Shown in pieces: positions 54,929-64,000 of a stretch of DNA of 64,000 nt. The DNA is from Aquirhabdus parva. Lineage in GTDB: Bacteria > Pseudomonadota > Gammaproteobacteria > Pseudomonadales > Moraxellaceae. How positions within the stretch are numbered: position 1 is the stretch's first letter; each line of letters starts with the position of its first letter. Below the pieces are notes generated by a model that worked only from the letters and a program-made list of their open reading frames with translations, did no database searches and had not been told where the DNA came from. The stretch lies in contig NZ_CP031222.1 in assembly GCF_003351745.1 (NCBI RefSeq), positions 2,338,207 through 2,402,206 on the forward strand, in the 5' to 3' direction. The position numbers and the translations under genes were made by a program.

Positions 54929-56173
54929 ATGCAATTCGAACTGAGCAGCCGAGGACAGGACGTTTTAGAGCGCGTTAAAGCGTTTATTCGCGATCATATC
55001 GAACCTGTCGAACCTGCATTCTGGGCAGAAGTTCGTGCCACCAATCCCAGCGGTGACTGGCAACACTGGAAAGTTCCTACGATACTTGAAGACCTGAAAA
55101 ACAAAGCAAAAGAACAAGGTTTATGGAATCTCTGGCTACCTGATGCTGAGCTTGGCGCAGGGCTTAATATTCAAGAATATGCACACATCGCCGAGCAAAC
55201 GGGTCGCAGCCTCCTCGCTCCTACCGTATTTAACTGTAACGCTCCCGATACAGGCAACATGGAAGTGCTGTGGCGCTATGGCAGCGAAGAGCAAAAGAAA
55301 CAATGGCTCTCCCCACTATTAGCCGGTGAGATTCGCTCCGTATTTTTTATGACAGAACCTGATGTTGCCTCTTCGGATGCGACCAATATGCAAGCCACGG
55401 CCATTATCGATCACGATGAAATCGTACTGAATGGTCGTAAGTGGTGGTCGAGCGGGGTCGGTGATCCGCACTGCAAAATCGGTATCTTCATGGCGCACAC
55501 TCCTAACGAAGGAAGAGGTCGGCATCACCAGCACTCTATGGTTTTGGTACCACTCGATACTCCGGGGGTCAAAATTGAACGCATGCTGCCTGTCTTTGGT
55601 GAATATGATGCTCCGCATGGTCATGGTGAAGTCAGTTTCACCAATGTACGGGTACCGATCAGCAATTTTATTGTCGGCCCGGGTGAAGGTTTTGCCATTG
55701 CCCAAGGGCGTCTCGGCCCCGGTCGGATTCATCACTGTATGCGCTGCATCGGCGCTGCGGAAAAAGCGCTGGAACTTATGATTGATCGCGGTACACAGCG
55801 TGTGGCTTTTGGCAAACCAGTCATTAATCTAGGCGGCAATCTTGAGCGTGTCGCTGATGCACGCATCGCCATTGATCAAGCCCGCCTCATGACGCTCTAC
55901 GCGGCATGGAAAATGGATACTTATGGTACCTCAGGCGCGATGACCGAAATTTCAGCTATCAAAGTGATAGCCCCGAATGTCTTGCAACAAGTCGTCGATA
56001 TGGCGATCCAGATACATGGCGGTGCAGGCGTATCTCAGGATACTCCCCTTACGGGCTTCTTTATTCAAGCCCGTAGTTTAAGACTTGCGGACGGACCCGA
56101 TGAGGTGCATAAAGGAGTCATCGCACGTATTGAGCTTGCCAAACGAAACACTGGCGAGACAAAATCTAAATAA
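54929..56173 (+). CDS. Acyl-CoA dehydrogenase (ACAD10/11 or LvaC type)
   Basis: The 414-residue flavoprotein has the ACAD N-terminal helices, FFMTEPDVASSDATN, WWSSGVGDPHCK, the PLDTPGVKIERML mid-domain, and the C-terminal MAIQIHGGAGVSQDTPLTGFF and LRLADGPDEVHKGVIARIEL. The latter matches the large ACAD11-type subgroup. AAGGAG precedes the ATG. It is the first gene of an operon with an APH-type kinase; in mammals these two are fused in ACAD10/11, which act on 4-hydroxyacyl-CoA. That chemistry is an inference for this gene. Confidence 0.9.
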   Translation: MQFELSSRGQDVLERVKAFIRDHIEPVEPAFWAEVRATNPSGDWQHWKVPTILEDLKNKAKEQGLWNLWLPDAELGAGLNIQEYAHIAEQTGRSLLAPTVFNCNAPDTGNMEVLWRYGSEEQKKQWLSPLLAGEIRSVFFMTEPDVASSDATNMQATAIIDHDEIVLNGRKWWSSGVGDPHCKIGIFMAHTPNEGRGRHHQHSMVLVPLDTPGVKIERMLPVFGEYDAPHGHGEVSFTNVRVPISNFIVGPGEGFAIAQGRLGPGRIHHCMRCIGAAEKALELMIDRGTQRVAFGKPVINLGGNLERVADARIAIDQARLMTLYAAWKMDTYGTSGAMTEISAIKVIAPNVLQQVVDMAIQIHGGAGVSQDTPLTGFFIQARSLRLADGPDEVHKGVIARIELAKRNTGETKSK

Positions 56174-56191
56174 GCAAAGGGATCATTGCGC

Positions 56192-57025
56192 ATGTCAACA
56201 CTATCATCAAAAACTAAACGCGTCTTTATTACTGGCGGTGCAAGTGGCTTGGGCCGAGCACTCGCTTTCCACTATGCCCATGCAGGTTGCCAGGTCTGCA
56301 TCGCGGATGTCAGTGACGCACGCGGTGAAGAGACCCGTCAAGAACTACAGCGTATCAGCCCTTCGACGGAGATGCTTTACCGTCATGCAGACGTGACCCA
56401 TGAAGAAGACCTACAAATCATCGCTGATGAGCTCAATCAACGTTGGGGAGGTCTGGATGTCCTCATCAATAATGCGGGCGTCGCTCAAGCGGGTGCGATA
56501 GAAGACGTGTTGCTCAGTGACTGGGAGTGGATTCTCAATATTAATCTGCTGGGTGTGGTACGCGGCTGCAAGGTCTTTACACCGATTTTCAAACGCCAAG
56601 GTCATGGTCATATCGTCAACATTGCTTCCATGGCAGGTTTACTCGATGTTCCTCGTATGGCCTCTTATAACGTTTCCAAGGCAGCCGTGGTCGCTCTTTC
56701 AGGAACGCTTGAGCAAGAGCTCATGGATGCAGGCATCCATGTCAGTGTCGTCTGCCCGTCCTTCTTCCAAACTAATCTTGAAGAAACCATGCGCACGACT
56801 GACCCAAGCCTCAAGAAAATGATGGGCAAGCTGCTCAGCAGCGGCAAGCTCTCCGCTGAACAAGTGGCGGAAAAAATCGTTCTTGGTGTGGAAAAGCATG
56901 AATCATATATCTTGCCGCATATTGCTGGTGAGCGCCTCTGGTTGGCTAAACGCTACCTGCCCCAGCGGCTCTACAGCAAACTCTTTCAGCGCAGTGTTAG
57001 TCGGATGAAGCCGCGTAAAAACTGA
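56192..57025 (+). CDS. Short-chain dehydrogenase/reductase, operon member 2
   Basis: The 277-residue SDR has TGGASGLGRALA (cofactor loop), NNAGVAQAG, Ser in IVNIASMAGLLDVP and YNVSKAA (catalytic Tyr/Lys). ATG 56192 has AAAGGGA eight bases upstream; a TTG lies six bases earlier. It follows the dehydrogenase after 18 bases. In the proposed pathway it would oxidise or reduce a hydroxy/keto acyl intermediate. Confidence 0.9.
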   Translation: MSTLSSKTKRVFITGGASGLGRALAFHYAHAGCQVCIADVSDARGEETRQELQRISPSTEMLYRHADVTHEEDLQIIADELNQRWGGLDVLINNAGVAQAGAIEDVLLSDWEWILNINLLGVVRGCKVFTPIFKRQGHGHIVNIASMAGLLDVPRMASYNVSKAAVVALSGTLEQELMDAGIHVSVVCPSFFQTNLEETMRTTDPSLKKMMGKLLSSGKLSAEQVAEKIVLGVEKHESYILPHIAGERLWLAKRYLPQRLYSKLFQRSVSRMKPRKN

Positions 57026-57096
57026 CTAAACGTTACATGTATCACTACGCATTCAAATAAAAATGAAGATCAAAACGATCCATAGGAAAGAAAAAA

Positions 57097-58164
57097 ATGG
57101 CACTCATTGATCAAGGCGGCTCCATCCGTCATGGCGAAGAACTGGATATCCAGAAAGTTGATCGTTGGTTACGGCAGCATTTACCCGATCTTGCGCAAGA
57201 ACTGCCTGAGGTCACTCAATATTCTGGCGGCGCATCAAACTGGACCTATCATCTGAAGTACGCCAATCACGATCTGATTCTGCGTCGCCCACCTGCTGGC
57301 ACCAAGGCCAAAGGCGCACATGACATGGTGCGCGAATACAATATTCAGAAGCAGTTGAAAGACGCTTACCCTGCAGTACCTGAGATGATTGCGCTCTGCC
57401 AAGATGATGCAATCATTGGCTGTGAGTTCTATATCATGCGCCGCATCGAAGGCATCATCCCGCGCGCTAACCTGCCTAAAGAATTGACGATGACCAAGGA
57501 TGAGGTACACACCTTATGTACCAACACACTCGATCAGCTCATCGCTCTACATCAAGTGGACTATCGCGCGGCAGGTCTTGAATCGATCGGCAAAGGGAGT
57601 GGCTACTGTAAACGTCAAGTCGATGGCTGGAGCGGACGCTATGAAAAAGTAAAAACATGGAATGTCCCGTCCTACAAGGGTATTCGCCAATGGCTCGCAG
57701 ACCATACCCCCGAGGACTCTGCAACCTGTGTCATCCATAACGATTGGCGCTTTGACAACGTTGTTCTTGACCCAACCCAGCCAACACAGGTGATTGGTGT
57801 ATTAGATTGGGAGATGGCAACGCTTGGTGACCCACTGATGGAACTGGGTAATGTGCTCGCCTATTGGATTCAATCGAATGACGACATTATTCTGCGCAAG
57901 ATGCGTCGCCAGCCAACCCATCTTCCTGGAATGCTCACCCGATCAGAAGTGGTCGATTACTATCAGCAAAAAACTGGTGTCGAAATCAAAAACTGGGCGT
58001 TCTATGAAGTTGCGGGTTTATTCCGTGTCGCCGTCATCGCCCAGCAAATCTATTACCGTTATCACCATAAACAAACAGATAACCCAGCGTTCAAAAACTT
58101 TTGGCTCATCAACTGGGCCATCTGGAGACGTTGTCGTCAAACCATCGCGGCAAGTCGAGGTTAA
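57097..58164 (+). CDS. Aminoglycoside-phosphotransferase-fold kinase (ACAD10/LvaA-like)
   Basis: The 355-residue protein has an APH-type kinase fold: SGGASNWTYHL, LILRRPPAG (Lys/Arg strand), the catalytic loop CVIHNDWRFDNVVLD (HxDxxxxN) and the metal-binding VLDWEMATLGDPLMELG. Members of this ACAD10-like branch phosphorylate the 4-hydroxyl of 4-hydroxyacyl-CoA so that the dehydrogenase partner can eliminate phosphate. Drug resistance is unlikely. The histidine phosphatase gene starts three bases after its stop. Confidence 0.9.
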   Translation: MALIDQGGSIRHGEELDIQKVDRWLRQHLPDLAQELPEVTQYSGGASNWTYHLKYANHDLILRRPPAGTKAKGAHDMVREYNIQKQLKDAYPAVPEMIALCQDDAIIGCEFYIMRRIEGIIPRANLPKELTMTKDEVHTLCTNTLDQLIALHQVDYRAAGLESIGKGSGYCKRQVDGWSGRYEKVKTWNVPSYKGIRQWLADHTPEDSATCVIHNDWRFDNVVLDPTQPTQVIGVLDWEMATLGDPLMELGNVLAYWIQSNDDIILRKMRRQPTHLPGMLTRSEVVDYYQQKTGVEIKNWAFYEVAGLFRVAVIAQQIYYRYHHKQTDNPAFKNFWLINWAIWRRCRQTIAASRG

Positions 58165-58167
58165 GCC

Positions 58168-58863
58168 ATGTCTACCATTACCCTGATTCGCCATGGTCAA
58201 GCTTCGTTCGGAAAATCCGATTACGACCAACTTTCAGATATCGGTTATGACCAAGCACGACGCCTTGGTGTAGCCCTTGCCGAACGCGAGGAGTCGATTG
58301 ATACCGTCTTCATTGGCGGCATGTTGCGTCATCGCCAAACTGCAGAGACTTGCCTTGAGTCGATGGGGCTCGACTTACCCTTACAAGTACTACCCGATTT
58401 CAGCGAATTTAACCACGAGCACATTCTTGAAAAATCTGAGCCGCGCTATCGTGACCGGGAATGGATTATTCAGCAAGCCATGCAGCAATCTGTTCGGCCT
58501 GAAGAGGTCTTTATGCAAATGTTTAAGGCTTCGATTACCCGTTGGGTCGATGGTCAACATGAGCAGGATTACGATGAGACATGGCCCCAGTTTCAACAGC
58601 GTGTGAAGTCAGGATTGGACACAGTCGCTGCATTGCTGAATCAATCCCAACATGCGCTGGTCTTTACGTCGGGTGGATGCATCTCGGTCATTGCTCAAGC
58701 GTTATTGGAACTCAACAATAGCGCGACCTTCCGTACCAACTGGACTCTCGCCAATTGCGGATTGACCCGTATCGCCCAAAGTGCTCGACATCGCAATCTG
58801 ATGAGTCTCAATGAATATGGACATTTTAGCGGCCGTCATCACTCGCTTTTGACATTTCGCTAA
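58168..58863 (+). CDS. Histidine phosphatase family protein
   Basis: The 231-residue protein has the phosphohistidine LIRHGQASFG (Arg-His), the second Arg in MLRHRQTAET, and the C-terminal VFTSGGCISVI. It belongs to the PhoE/GpmB-like branch 2 of histidine phosphatases. It shares an operon with the kinase and may remove the phosphate from a stalled intermediate or from a small metabolite; its substrate is not known. Confidence 0.88.
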   Translation: MSTITLIRHGQASFGKSDYDQLSDIGYDQARRLGVALAEREESIDTVFIGGMLRHRQTAETCLESMGLDLPLQVLPDFSEFNHEHILEKSEPRYRDREWIIQQAMQQSVRPEEVFMQMFKASITRWVDGQHEQDYDETWPQFQQRVKSGLDTVAALLNQSQHALVFTSGGCISVIAQALLELNNSATFRTNWTLANCGLTRIAQSARHRNLMSLNEYGHFSGRHHSLLTFR

Positions 58864-58888
58864 TCACTCAATCAAGGAATAATAAATC

Positions 58889-59632
58889 ATGCGCAAAAAT
58901 ATCCTCATCACCGGTGCAAGCTCTGGAATCGGCGCGGGTATGGCTCGCGAGTTTGCCGCCCGTGGACATAACCTTGCCCTGTGTGCACGACGTATTGAAC
59001 GTTTAGATGAGCTCCAGCATGAGCTGACCGAAAAATATGGCGTCAAGGTGTCGGTACGCGTGCTCGACGTGAATGATTATCCGCAAGTTTTTGAAGTCTT
59101 TGAAGCGTTTGCTGCTGAATTTGGTCAACTAGACCGCATCATCGTCAATGCTGGCGTGGGCAATGGGCGACGCATCGGTAAAGGTCATTTTGAGATTAAT
59201 CGTCAGACGGCCGAAACCAACTTCATCGCAGGGCTTGCACAGTGTGAAGCTGCTGTCGGTATATTCCGCCGCCAGAATGCTGGTCATCTGGTGACGATCT
59301 CATCCATGAGTGCATTCCGAGGATTACCCCGCCACCTGACCACGTATGCTGCAAGTAAAGCCGCGATCGCCGCACTGACCGAAGGCATCCGTGCAGAACT
59401 CTTTGACACGCCGATCAAAGTCAGTACGATCTTGCCCGGCTACATCCGGACAGAACTCAACGCTGGAGCCAAAAAATTACCTTTTGAAGTCAGTGAAGAA
59501 GTCGGAAGTAAAGCCTTAGTTCGCGCAATTGATCGTGAACCGAGCACGGCATGTGTACCGGGCTGGCCTTGGACATTGGTCGGATTCTTTATGAAGCATT
59601 TTCCGCTCAAATGGGTAATTAAATTAGGCTAG
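58889..59632 (+). CDS. Short-chain dehydrogenase/reductase, operon member 5
   Basis: The 247-residue SDR has TGASSGIGAGMA, NAGVGNG, ISSMSAF with the catalytic Ser, and YAASKAA. It lacks a membrane segment at the N-terminus, but ends with a hydrophobic GFFMKHFPLKWVIKL tail that may touch membrane. AAGGA precedes the ATG. It is the third oxidoreductase of the operon. Confidence 0.9.
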   Translation: MRKNILITGASSGIGAGMAREFAARGHNLALCARRIERLDELQHELTEKYGVKVSVRVLDVNDYPQVFEVFEAFAAEFGQLDRIIVNAGVGNGRRIGKGHFEINRQTAETNFIAGLAQCEAAVGIFRRQNAGHLVTISSMSAFRGLPRHLTTYAASKAAIAALTEGIRAELFDTPIKVSTILPGYIRTELNAGAKKLPFEVSEEVGSKALVRAIDREPSTACVPGWPWTLVGFFMKHFPLKWVIKLG

Positions 59633-59694
59633 CCTCTACAATGCTGATAACGATCATTCAAATCAATTAACGCCATTAGAACGGAATCTGTAGT

Positions 59695-60768
59695 ATGAGT
59701 GTACTGTCCTTCCCGATCATTGATCCGCACATTCATCAGTGGAACCCTTACCATACCCCGCATAAAGCCGCGCTATTGGTGAAATTACTCGGGCGGTTTC
59801 CACGCCTCATGGACCGTACTGCACGTTTGGCACTGCCTCAAGCAACAATCGACTTTATCGGCCTGACCGAGGGGGCATTGTCGCCATATTTACCTGCCAA
59901 CTATATGAAAGACAGTGCGCCATTTGCGGTTGAAGCGGTTGTTCACATTGAAGCCGATTGGCATCATCATCACGGACTAGGCGTCGTTGAGGAGACAGCA
60001 TGGGTCTCCAAGCTGCCTTTTGGTCACGGTCATACGCCAAAGCTCGGCGCGATCATTGGTAAAGCCGATCCGCTGAGTCCTCACTTTGACGACATCCTCA
60101 AAGGACACATCGCCGCATCGCCTTTATTTCGTGGCATCCGCTGCATGGCTGCGCATCACTCAGACCCGGGTGTACATGGTTTTAGTGCCTACCCTCACAT
60201 CTATACCAATCCTATATTCTTAAAGCGTTTTGAGAGACTCGCACACTATGGCTTGAGTTTCGATGCATGGGCTTACTCAACCCAACTGCCCGATGTGACG
60301 TATCTAGCCAAACAATTTCCTGAAATCAAATTTGTGATTGACCACTTAGCCACCCCTGTCGGCGTCTTCGGTCCAGTGGGTCGTTCAACCGGATACACGG
60401 TCGCACAACGTGCTGGGATATTGAGTCAATGGAAAGATGACATCGCTGAGCTTGCAGCATTGCCCCATGTCCAAGCCAAAGTGTCTGGGCTGCTCATGCC
60501 AGTATTAGGACATGACTTTCATAAACGGCATGAACTTGCCAGTGTGGAGATGATCGTGAATCTTTTAGGGCCATTGGTTGAACACGCATATAAAGTCTTT
60601 GGACCCGAGCGCTTGATCTTTGCATCCAATTTCCCGATGGATAAAGTCACAGCACGCCTGCCTGATGTTATTGAGGCGTATGCTCAGCTTATTGCGCCTT
60701 ATGGAGAGTCAGCATTGAAGGCGGTTTTTCGGGAGAATGCGATTCGGTTTTATGGTCTTAAAATATAA
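59695..60768 (+). CDS. Amidohydrolase-superfamily metal hydrolase (TIM barrel)
   Basis: The 357-residue protein begins FPIIDPHIHQWNPYHT, the DxHxH metal motif of the Amidohydrolase_2 group that contains 2-pyrone-4,6-dicarboxylate lactonase-type enzymes. Later blocks FRGIRCMAAHH, FVIDHLATP and the closing FASNFPMD supply further metal and catalytic residues. It may open a lactone (for example a 4-hydroxy acid lactone) and so feed the operon, which is an inference. A terminator follows. Confidence 0.87.
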   Translation: MSVLSFPIIDPHIHQWNPYHTPHKAALLVKLLGRFPRLMDRTARLALPQATIDFIGLTEGALSPYLPANYMKDSAPFAVEAVVHIEADWHHHHGLGVVEETAWVSKLPFGHGHTPKLGAIIGKADPLSPHFDDILKGHIAASPLFRGIRCMAAHHSDPGVHGFSAYPHIYTNPIFLKRFERLAHYGLSFDAWAYSTQLPDVTYLAKQFPEIKFVIDHLATPVGVFGPVGRSTGYTVAQRAGILSQWKDDIAELAALPHVQAKVSGLLMPVLGHDFHKRHELASVEMIVNLLGPLVEHAYKVFGPERLIFASNFPMDKVTARLPDVIEAYAQLIAPYGESALKAVFRENAIRFYGLKI

Positions 60769-60794
60769 GTCAAACTCTCAATATGTCAAAATCA

Positions 60795-60829
60795 AAAAAG
60801 TCCTCAAGCCAATCGCTTCAGGACTTTTT
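60795..60829. terminator. Bidirectional terminator at the end of the acyl-CoA operon
   Basis: AAAAAGTCCTcAAGC pairs with GCTTcAGGACTTTTT (60815-60829) with one mismatch. It serves both convergent genes. Confidence 0.9.
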
Positions 60830-60857
60830 GATGATTTATAAAAATCTATACGATTGA

Positions 60858-62015
60858 TTAACGCTTACGGCTCGGTAAAATATTCATATATTTGCAAATA
60901 ATCCCCAGCATGATTTCATCTGCACCGCCGCCTATCGAGATCAGACGACTATCCCGATAAGCTCTAGCGACGATGTTGTCCCACATAAAGCCCATGCCGC
61001 CCCAGTACTGTAAGCAGGAGTCATTGACCTCCCGCAACAAGCGACCCGCTTTTAGCTTCGCCATTGATGCGAGACGCGTGACATCCTCCCCACTGATATG
61101 CGCCTCGCAGGCTTGATAGGTCAAAGCGCGTAATGCTTCAACCTCTGTCATGAGCTCAGCCATACGAAAATGAATGACTTGATTATCAATCAGTGGCTGA
61201 CCGAAAGTCGTCCGCTCACGGCAATAATCAATGGTGGCATTGATAACCGTCTCACTACCCAGTAATGCGCCCGCCGCCGCACACAAGCGCTCCTCTTGGA
61301 ACTGCATCATCTGCATCATAAAGCCCATGCCCTCAGCACCGACACGATTGCGCTGTGGCACGCGAACATTGTCAAAGAAAACTTGCGCAGTATCTGAGCT
61401 ACGCATCCCCATTTTGTCCAGTTTCTTGGACAAGGTGATCCCTGGTGTCTTAGCCGGAACGATGATCATCGATTTATTGACATGGGGTTTGTCGTCGGAT
61501 GTATTCGCAAGCAAACAGAAAAAGTCTGCTTGGGTAGAATTGGTAATCCACATCTTGCTGCCATTGATGACATAGTCGTCACCATCTTTCGATGCGTAGG
61601 TTTTAAGCGATGCAACGTCCGATCCACCACTCGCCTCACTCACGGCAATAGCCGCCACATAGTCTCCAGCAATTGCAGGTGTCAAAAACTCATCGCGAAG
61701 CTCTTTAGACCCAAATCGTGCCAATGCAGGCGTCGCCATATCGGTCTGCACACCGATAGCCATCGGCACTCCACCACAGGCAATACGACCAAACTCCTCA
61801 ACAACCACCATTTGATAAGAATAGTCCAGACCCAAACCACCATTCTCGACAGGCTTATTGATGCCAAGTAGTCCCAGATTACCCATTTTTTTAAAGAGTT
61901 CATGGGCAGGAAAAATATCGGCATTTTCCCAGTCATTCACATGAGGATTAATTTCTTTGTCAACAAACTGTCGTGCGGTGCGGCGCAGCGCTTCGTGTTC
62001 AGCCGTAAATTTCAT
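60858..62015 (-). CDS. Acyl-CoA dehydrogenase (short/branched-chain type)
   Basis: The 385-residue enzyme has AIAVSEASGGSDVASLKT, KMWITNSTQADFFCLL, GMRSSDTAQVFFDNVRVP and YWGGMGFMWDNIVARAYRD, then GGADEIMLGIICKYM. The ordering fits medium/short-chain acyl-CoA dehydrogenases that introduce a trans-2 double bond and pass electrons to ETF. ATG 62015 is preferred to GTG 62018, with AAGGA seven bases upstream. It converges on the operon, so it may support the same fatty or hydroxy acid breakdown. Confidence 0.92.
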   Translation of the reverse strand: MKFTAEHEALRRTARQFVDKEINPHVNDWENADIFPAHELFKKMGNLGLLGINKPVENGGLGLDYSYQMVVVEEFGRIACGGVPMAIGVQTDMATPALARFGSKELRDEFLTPAIAGDYVAAIAVSEASGGSDVASLKTYASKDGDDYVINGSKMWITNSTQADFFCLLANTSDDKPHVNKSMIIVPAKTPGITLSKKLDKMGMRSSDTAQVFFDNVRVPQRNRVGAEGMGFMMQMMQFQEERLCAAAGALLGSETVINATIDYCRERTTFGQPLIDNQVIHFRMAELMTEVEALRALTYQACEAHISGEDVTRLASMAKLKAGRLLREVNDSCLQYWGGMGFMWDNIVARAYRDSRLISIGGGADEIMLGIICKYMNILPSRKR

Positions 62016-62302
62016 CACTCATTCCTTTAATCTGAAAATGGATTTCGCATTTGACTGTTCTTTCGCTGACAACACAGCGCGCAATCTTAAGAGGCTTCTC
62101 TTACACCATGCTTTAAAAATGCTCTTAAGTATGGACACAGCTTTAGCAAAACCACTCAGCAAAAAACAACAAATTGATATGTCTTTTTTTGCTAATCCAT
62201 TTATCAAAAAGTGCCTTGAATTTGATCTGGGTCAATACCACGTCATTCATAAGGGGTAATCTAAATAGCATGCAGGATAAGCTGAAGCATTTGGAGGCGG
62301 CG

Positions 62303-63025
62303 ATGAACATACTTCACGAGAAGCTATACGATCACCAAGAAGATGAGCCTTGGGGACTAGCGTTTGATGATGGGTTCCCCGAATACCTTTATGCCATTTA
62401 TCGCTATATGACCTTTGGTTTATGTATGAGCGGGCTAGTTGCTTATTTATGTGCCAGCAGCTCTTTATATCGCACCCTTGCAACTGAGCCTTTTATTTTA
62501 CCCACGCTGCTTGCCATCCCACTTGTGGTGGTCGTCACTTTAAGTACCCAAACTGAGCACATCCGAATATCCACCGCCAAGTTTTATTTCTTGATGTTTG
62601 CCGTGTTGATTGGATTCTCATTTGCTGGCATTTTTCAGATTTATCTGGGCGATAGCGTTGCCAAAGCATTCTGCGCCATTGCGGCCGCATTTTTTATTTT
62701 AAGTATCGTCGGCTTTTTTACCAAGCGTAGTTTGACCCGTATGGGGACCTTACTGCTCTTAAGTTTTGTCGGCATCTCCGTATTGGGTTGTATCAATGTC
62801 TGGGTGACCTCCCCCCCCATTGACCTGATCATTTCATCAGTTGGAATTGTGATTTTTTCAAGTCTGACTGCTTTTAATACTCCAAAAATTGAAAAACGTT
62901 ACTACACCGTATGTCCTGATTGTGAACCACGAAATCGTGAACCGATTTTAGGCGCACTCGGTCTTTATCTCGATTTTATTAATGTTTTTCTAGCACCCTT
63001 GAGATTGACTTATTCCAAGTCATAA
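62303..63025 (+). CDS. Bax inhibitor-1 (BI-1/YccA-like) family membrane protein
   Basis: The 240-residue protein has six to seven hydrophobic helices and a short N-terminal helix, as in BI-1 proteins such as E. coli YccA/YbhL. YRYMTFGLCMSGLVAYL is the first transmembrane block. I chose ATG 62303 because GGAGG lies five bases upstream and the length then matches the family; ATGs at 62174 and 62270 are in frame with weaker sites. Role is uncertain: in other bacteria these proteins affect membrane protease or ion balance. Confidence 0.8.
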   Translation: MNILHEKLYDHQEDEPWGLAFDDGFPEYLYAIYRYMTFGLCMSGLVAYLCASSSLYRTLATEPFILPTLLAIPLVVVVTLSTQTEHIRISTAKFYFLMFAVLIGFSFAGIFQIYLGDSVAKAFCAIAAAFFILSIVGFFTKRSLTRMGTLLLLSFVGISVLGCINVWVTSPPIDLIISSVGIVIFSSLTAFNTPKIEKRYYTVCPDCEPRNREPILGALGLYLDFINVFLAPLRLTYSKS

Positions 63026-63061
63026 GTGTTTGCACGGATCCTCACTCAGGAGATCTAAATC

Positions 63062-63538
63062 ATGTACAAGAATATTCTACTGGCTATTGATGGTAGCACG
63101 ACATCTGATCTGGCACTGCACGAGGCGCTAAAGTTTGCAGGAACTGGCGTCATGATCACAGCGGTCACCGTACTCGACAATCCGCTACAAAGCTACAATA
63201 CGCCAGATGCACTGGCATTCAACTTTGAGCAAGCACATGCTGAATTTGCAAAACAAGCAGAGCATATCTTAAAAAATGCCGAAACCTTAGCGTTACAGCA
63301 CGCTCAGGTTTCACTCAAAACGCAACTGATCGATCTGGGTTTCAAGTCTGGACATAATGATATTGCTCGCGCTCTTTTGCAGGCTGCTGATGATATGAAA
63401 GCCGATTTAATTGTGATCGGCACACATGGTCGGCGTGGGATTAAACGGCTCTTCCTTGGTAGCGTCGCCGAACAAGTAATTCGTCGTGCAAATCAACCAG
63501 TATTGCTGATTCGCAGCCCTAATGATGCTACAAAATAG
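63062..63538 (+). CDS. Universal stress protein (UspA family)
   Basis: The 158-residue protein has the USP fold: [20 protein letters not shown] at the N-terminus and the ATP-binding [23 protein letters not shown] with the ending QPVLLIR. It is of the ATP-binding type. AGGAG precedes the ATG at 9 bases. It lies 36 bases after the BI-1 gene and may be co-transcribed with it and with the SulP gene that follows. Confidence 0.93.
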   Translation: MYKNILLAIDGSTTSDLALHEALKFAGTGVMITAVTVLDNPLQSYNTPDALAFNFEQAHAEFAKQAEHILKNAETLALQHAQVSLKTQLIDLGFKSGHNDIARALLQAADDMKADLIVIGTHGRRGIKRLFLGSVAEQVIRRANQPVLLIRSPNDATK

Positions 63539-63638
63539 TTTAGATTTAGAATAGTTTTCGGGGCCATGCCGTAAACAGATACCAATCATCCGAAATGATG
63601 CTAGGCTGCTTCATGCTTATTTTTCGCTCAGGAGCAGT

Positions 63639-64000
63639 ATGATGACTGCACCGATCTCATCCTTGCTCTTAGATAAAATCATAGATTGGTTACCTGGGCT
63701 ATCGATGCTACGCCGCTACGAATCTAGATGGCTGGTATCCGATGTCAGTGCTGGACTAGTGCTCACAGCAATCCTTATTCCTGTGGGTATGAGTTATGCA
63801 GAAGCTTCTGGGTTACCTGCCATTTACGGGCTCTACACAACAATCTCTACCTTGTTGATCTATGCCCTTTTTGGGCCAAGTCGGATCTTGGTCTTAGGAC
63901 CAGACTCTGCACTTGCTGGACTGATTGCCACTACGATCCTGCCCCTTTCCAACGGCTCCACAGACAAGGCGATCGCACTGGCCAGCATGCTGGCTCTGAT
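63639..64000 (+). CDS. SulP-family anion transporter (truncated by window end)
   Basis: The first ~120 residues are visible and in frame to the edge: a short cytosolic start, then SDVSAGLVLTAILIPVGMSYAEASGLPAIYGLYTT, the first helices of SulP carriers (sulfate, bicarbonate and the like), and FGPSRILVLGPDSALAGLIA. The start is ATG 63639 or 63642 behind GGAG. The C-terminal STAS domain, if present, lies outside. Confidence 0.9.
   Translation, partial: MMTAPISSLLLDKIIDWLPGLSMLRRYESRWLVSDVSAGLVLTAILIPVGMSYAEASGLPAIYGLYTTISTLLIYALFGPSRILVLGPDSALAGLIATTILPLSNGSTDKAIALASMLAL

Noticed and set aside
57212-57510. Reverse ORFs within the kinase gene
   Set aside because: They are antisense to a clear APH-fold kinase and show no conserved motifs.
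1-64000. CRISPR array or rRNA operon
   Set aside because: I saw no regularly spaced 23-47 base repeats, no cas genes and no 16S/23S signature sequence on either strand.

Overview
The window looks like a chromosomal segment from a member of the Moraxellaceae, most likely Acinetobacter or a close relative such as Alkanindiges. The reasons are the gene order asd, split fimV, truA, infA, then leuB, a small lipoprotein gene, leuD, leuC and a divergent LysR regulator, together with the moderate GC content and the style of the regulators. The assignment rests on gene content and order only; no search was run.

Layout. 1-29 kb is core chromosome: the end of a class I glutamine amidotransferase, a MATE exporter, an ABC1/UbiB kinase-like protein, a secreted RNase T2, a HopJ-family protein, a glycosyltransferase, an EEP-family protein, asd, two fimV-related genes, an asparaginase, truA, a serine-type transporter with an adjacent AraC-type regulator, infA, the leucine operon, a soluble lytic transglycosylase, a second RNase T2-fold protein that has lost its catalytic histidines, a methyltransferase and folD. 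It ends with tRNA-Cys(GCA) and tRNA-Leu(UAA).

29.16-42.65 kb is an AT-rich integrated element. Its tyrosine integrase sits next to the 3' end of tRNA-Leu, and a 20-bp piece of that tRNA end is repeated exactly at 42629-42648, which defines attL and attR. The plan is that of a P4-like satellite: int at one end, and an AlpA-type regulator, a DUF927 replication ATPase and a YagK/YfjJ (inovirus Gp2-like) protein at the other. Between them lie a Septu-like ATPase plus HNH nuclease pair, a serine resolvase and several secreted or membrane proteins of unknown function.

42.65-46.2 kb, just beyond attR, carries a second defence-type operon: a nuclease with a PD-(D/E)xK-like N-terminus (DUF4297-like) and a HerA/DUF87 ATPase. 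It probably records an earlier insertion at the same tRNA-Leu hot spot.

46.2-64 kb returns to chromosome: an OFA-family MFS transporter, a diguanylate cyclase, an SDR, a DUF3015/DUF4105 (Lnb-like) pair, a Tag-like glycosylase, and a LysR-controlled six-gene operon (acyl-CoA dehydrogenase, SDR, APH-type kinase, histidine phosphatase, SDR, amidohydrolase). That operon matches the logic of 4-hydroxyacyl-CoA breakdown by ACAD10/11 or Lva-type enzymes. After it come another acyl-CoA dehydrogenase, a Bax-inhibitor-1 family protein, a universal stress protein and the start of a SulP transporter.
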